A stretch of DNA of 6,451 nucleotides, from assembly GCA_007124345.1 (NCBI GenBank), contig SLFH01000355.1, positions 1 to 6,451 of the forward strand. The letters run 5' to 3'. Made by a program: the position numbers and the translations under genes. The notes below the pieces were generated by a model. That model searched no databases. It saw nothing but the letters and a program-made list of their open reading frames with translations, and was not told the DNA's origin. Positions 6,319-6,451 of this stretch are shown here, one piece after another. How positions within the stretch are numbered: the stretch's first letter is position 1; every line of letters begins with the position of its first letter. Source of the stretch: Phycisphaerales bacterium (lineage in GTDB: Bacteria; Planctomycetota; Phycisphaerae; Phycisphaerales; UBA1924).

Positions 6319-6451
6319 AGCTCACCTTCGTAAAGCCCGCTCTCTTGCAGGCGCTCAGGGCCTTGGCCGCAGCGTCGACCGACGCCCGGTCGGTCACCCG
6401 CACGAACACGCCCCCCTCCTTGGGAAGCGGCGTCAGCCATGCGACGATCGC
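6302..6451 (-). CDS. ExbD/TolR-family proton-channel subunit, C-terminal fragment
   Basis: This is the last 49 codons plus a TGA stop; the rest of the gene lies beyond the right edge. The visible protein begins AIVAWLTPLPKEGG and ends FTKVSYVPAD. The stretch VFVRVTDRASV, then a helix (DAAAKALSACKRAG), then a final strand (FTKVSYV) matches the closing part of the ExbD/TolR periplasmic domain, where a 'v.iraDk.v.y' strand is followed by a helix and an 'aG..kvslv' strand. In that family the protein is a single-span inner-membrane subunit that, with ExbB/TolQ, uses the proton motive force to drive a periplasm-spanning partner. The transmembrane helix and its proton-carrying Asp are not in the window, so function rests on the C-terminal domain alone. 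The next gene starts inside its end, with a 17-nt overlap in another frame, which implies co-transcription. TolR and ExbD cannot be told apart from this fragment. Confidence 0.75.
   Translation of the reverse strand, partial: AIVAWLTPLPKEGGVFVRVTDRASVDAAAKALSACKRAGFTKVSYVPAD
6325..6329 (-). promoter_or_regulatory. Ribosome binding site of the 901-aa gene, inside the exbD-like coding sequence
   Basis: On the minus strand the sequence reads GAAGG, then six bases, then ATG. This lies within the last codons of the ExbD-like gene and supports the ATG at 6318, immediately ahead of a good signal peptide, as the true start of the next gene. Confidence 0.6.

Noticed and set aside
5449..6333. A 294-codon plus-strand open frame opposite the start of the 901-aa gene
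   Set aside because: It has no domain signature, is Arg-rich, and runs antisense over the ExbD/901-aa overlap.
6255..6440. A 61-codon minus-strand frame overlapping the ExbD-like fragment
   Set aside because: It is out of frame with the ExbD-like reading, is Arg/Gly-rich and has no domain. The other frame gives the ExbD/TolR C-terminal pattern.
1..6451. tRNA/rRNA genes, CRISPR repeats, insertion sequences and rho-independent terminators
   Set aside because: The window is coding from end to end with overlapping gene junctions. No direct repeat array, terminal inverted repeats, transposase motifs or hairpin followed by a T-run were seen.

Overview
The window is very GC-rich, visibly well above 60 percent G+C, and almost wholly coding on the minus strand. 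Four genes run right to left without any intergenic gap. The organism is a Gram-negative-type bacterium with an energised cell envelope. The GC content, the long Ala/Arg/Glu-rich helical-repeat proteins and the ExbD-plus-TPR neighbourhood would fit a planctomycete such as a Phycisphaerae member, but no phylogenetic marker is present, so that placement is a low-confidence inference.

Layout, in the direction of transcription: (1) 6451-6302, the last 49 codons of an ExbD/TolR-family protein. (2) 6318-3613, a 901-aa exported all-helical TPR-like protein whose start lies inside the end of gene 1 (17-nt overlap). (3) 3613-749, a 954-aa single-span membrane protein with a J-domain-like N-terminus (HPH where HPD would be), an acidic linker, one transmembrane segment, a Gln/Pro-rich linker and a large helical C-terminal part. 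(4) 749-1, the first 249 codons of an exported protein with a CX2C-X15-CX2C zinc-ribbon-like motif. Junctions 2/3 and 3/4 are both TGATG stop/start overlaps, so the four genes look like one translationally coupled operon. No internal promoter or terminator space exists, and no RNA gene, mobile element or CRISPR array is seen.

Reading them together is inference. An ExbB/ExbD-type proton-driven motor, with its ExbB partner expected further upstream, appears to be co-expressed with three exported or membrane-anchored proteins. At least two of these carry long helical repeats suited to protein-protein contacts in the periplasm. This resembles the logic of Tol-Pal/TonB operons, where a motor is followed by a TPR partner, but the downstream proteins are not recognisable TolA, TonB, Pal or CpoB. 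The window could hold part of an uncharacterised ExbBD-linked envelope system.
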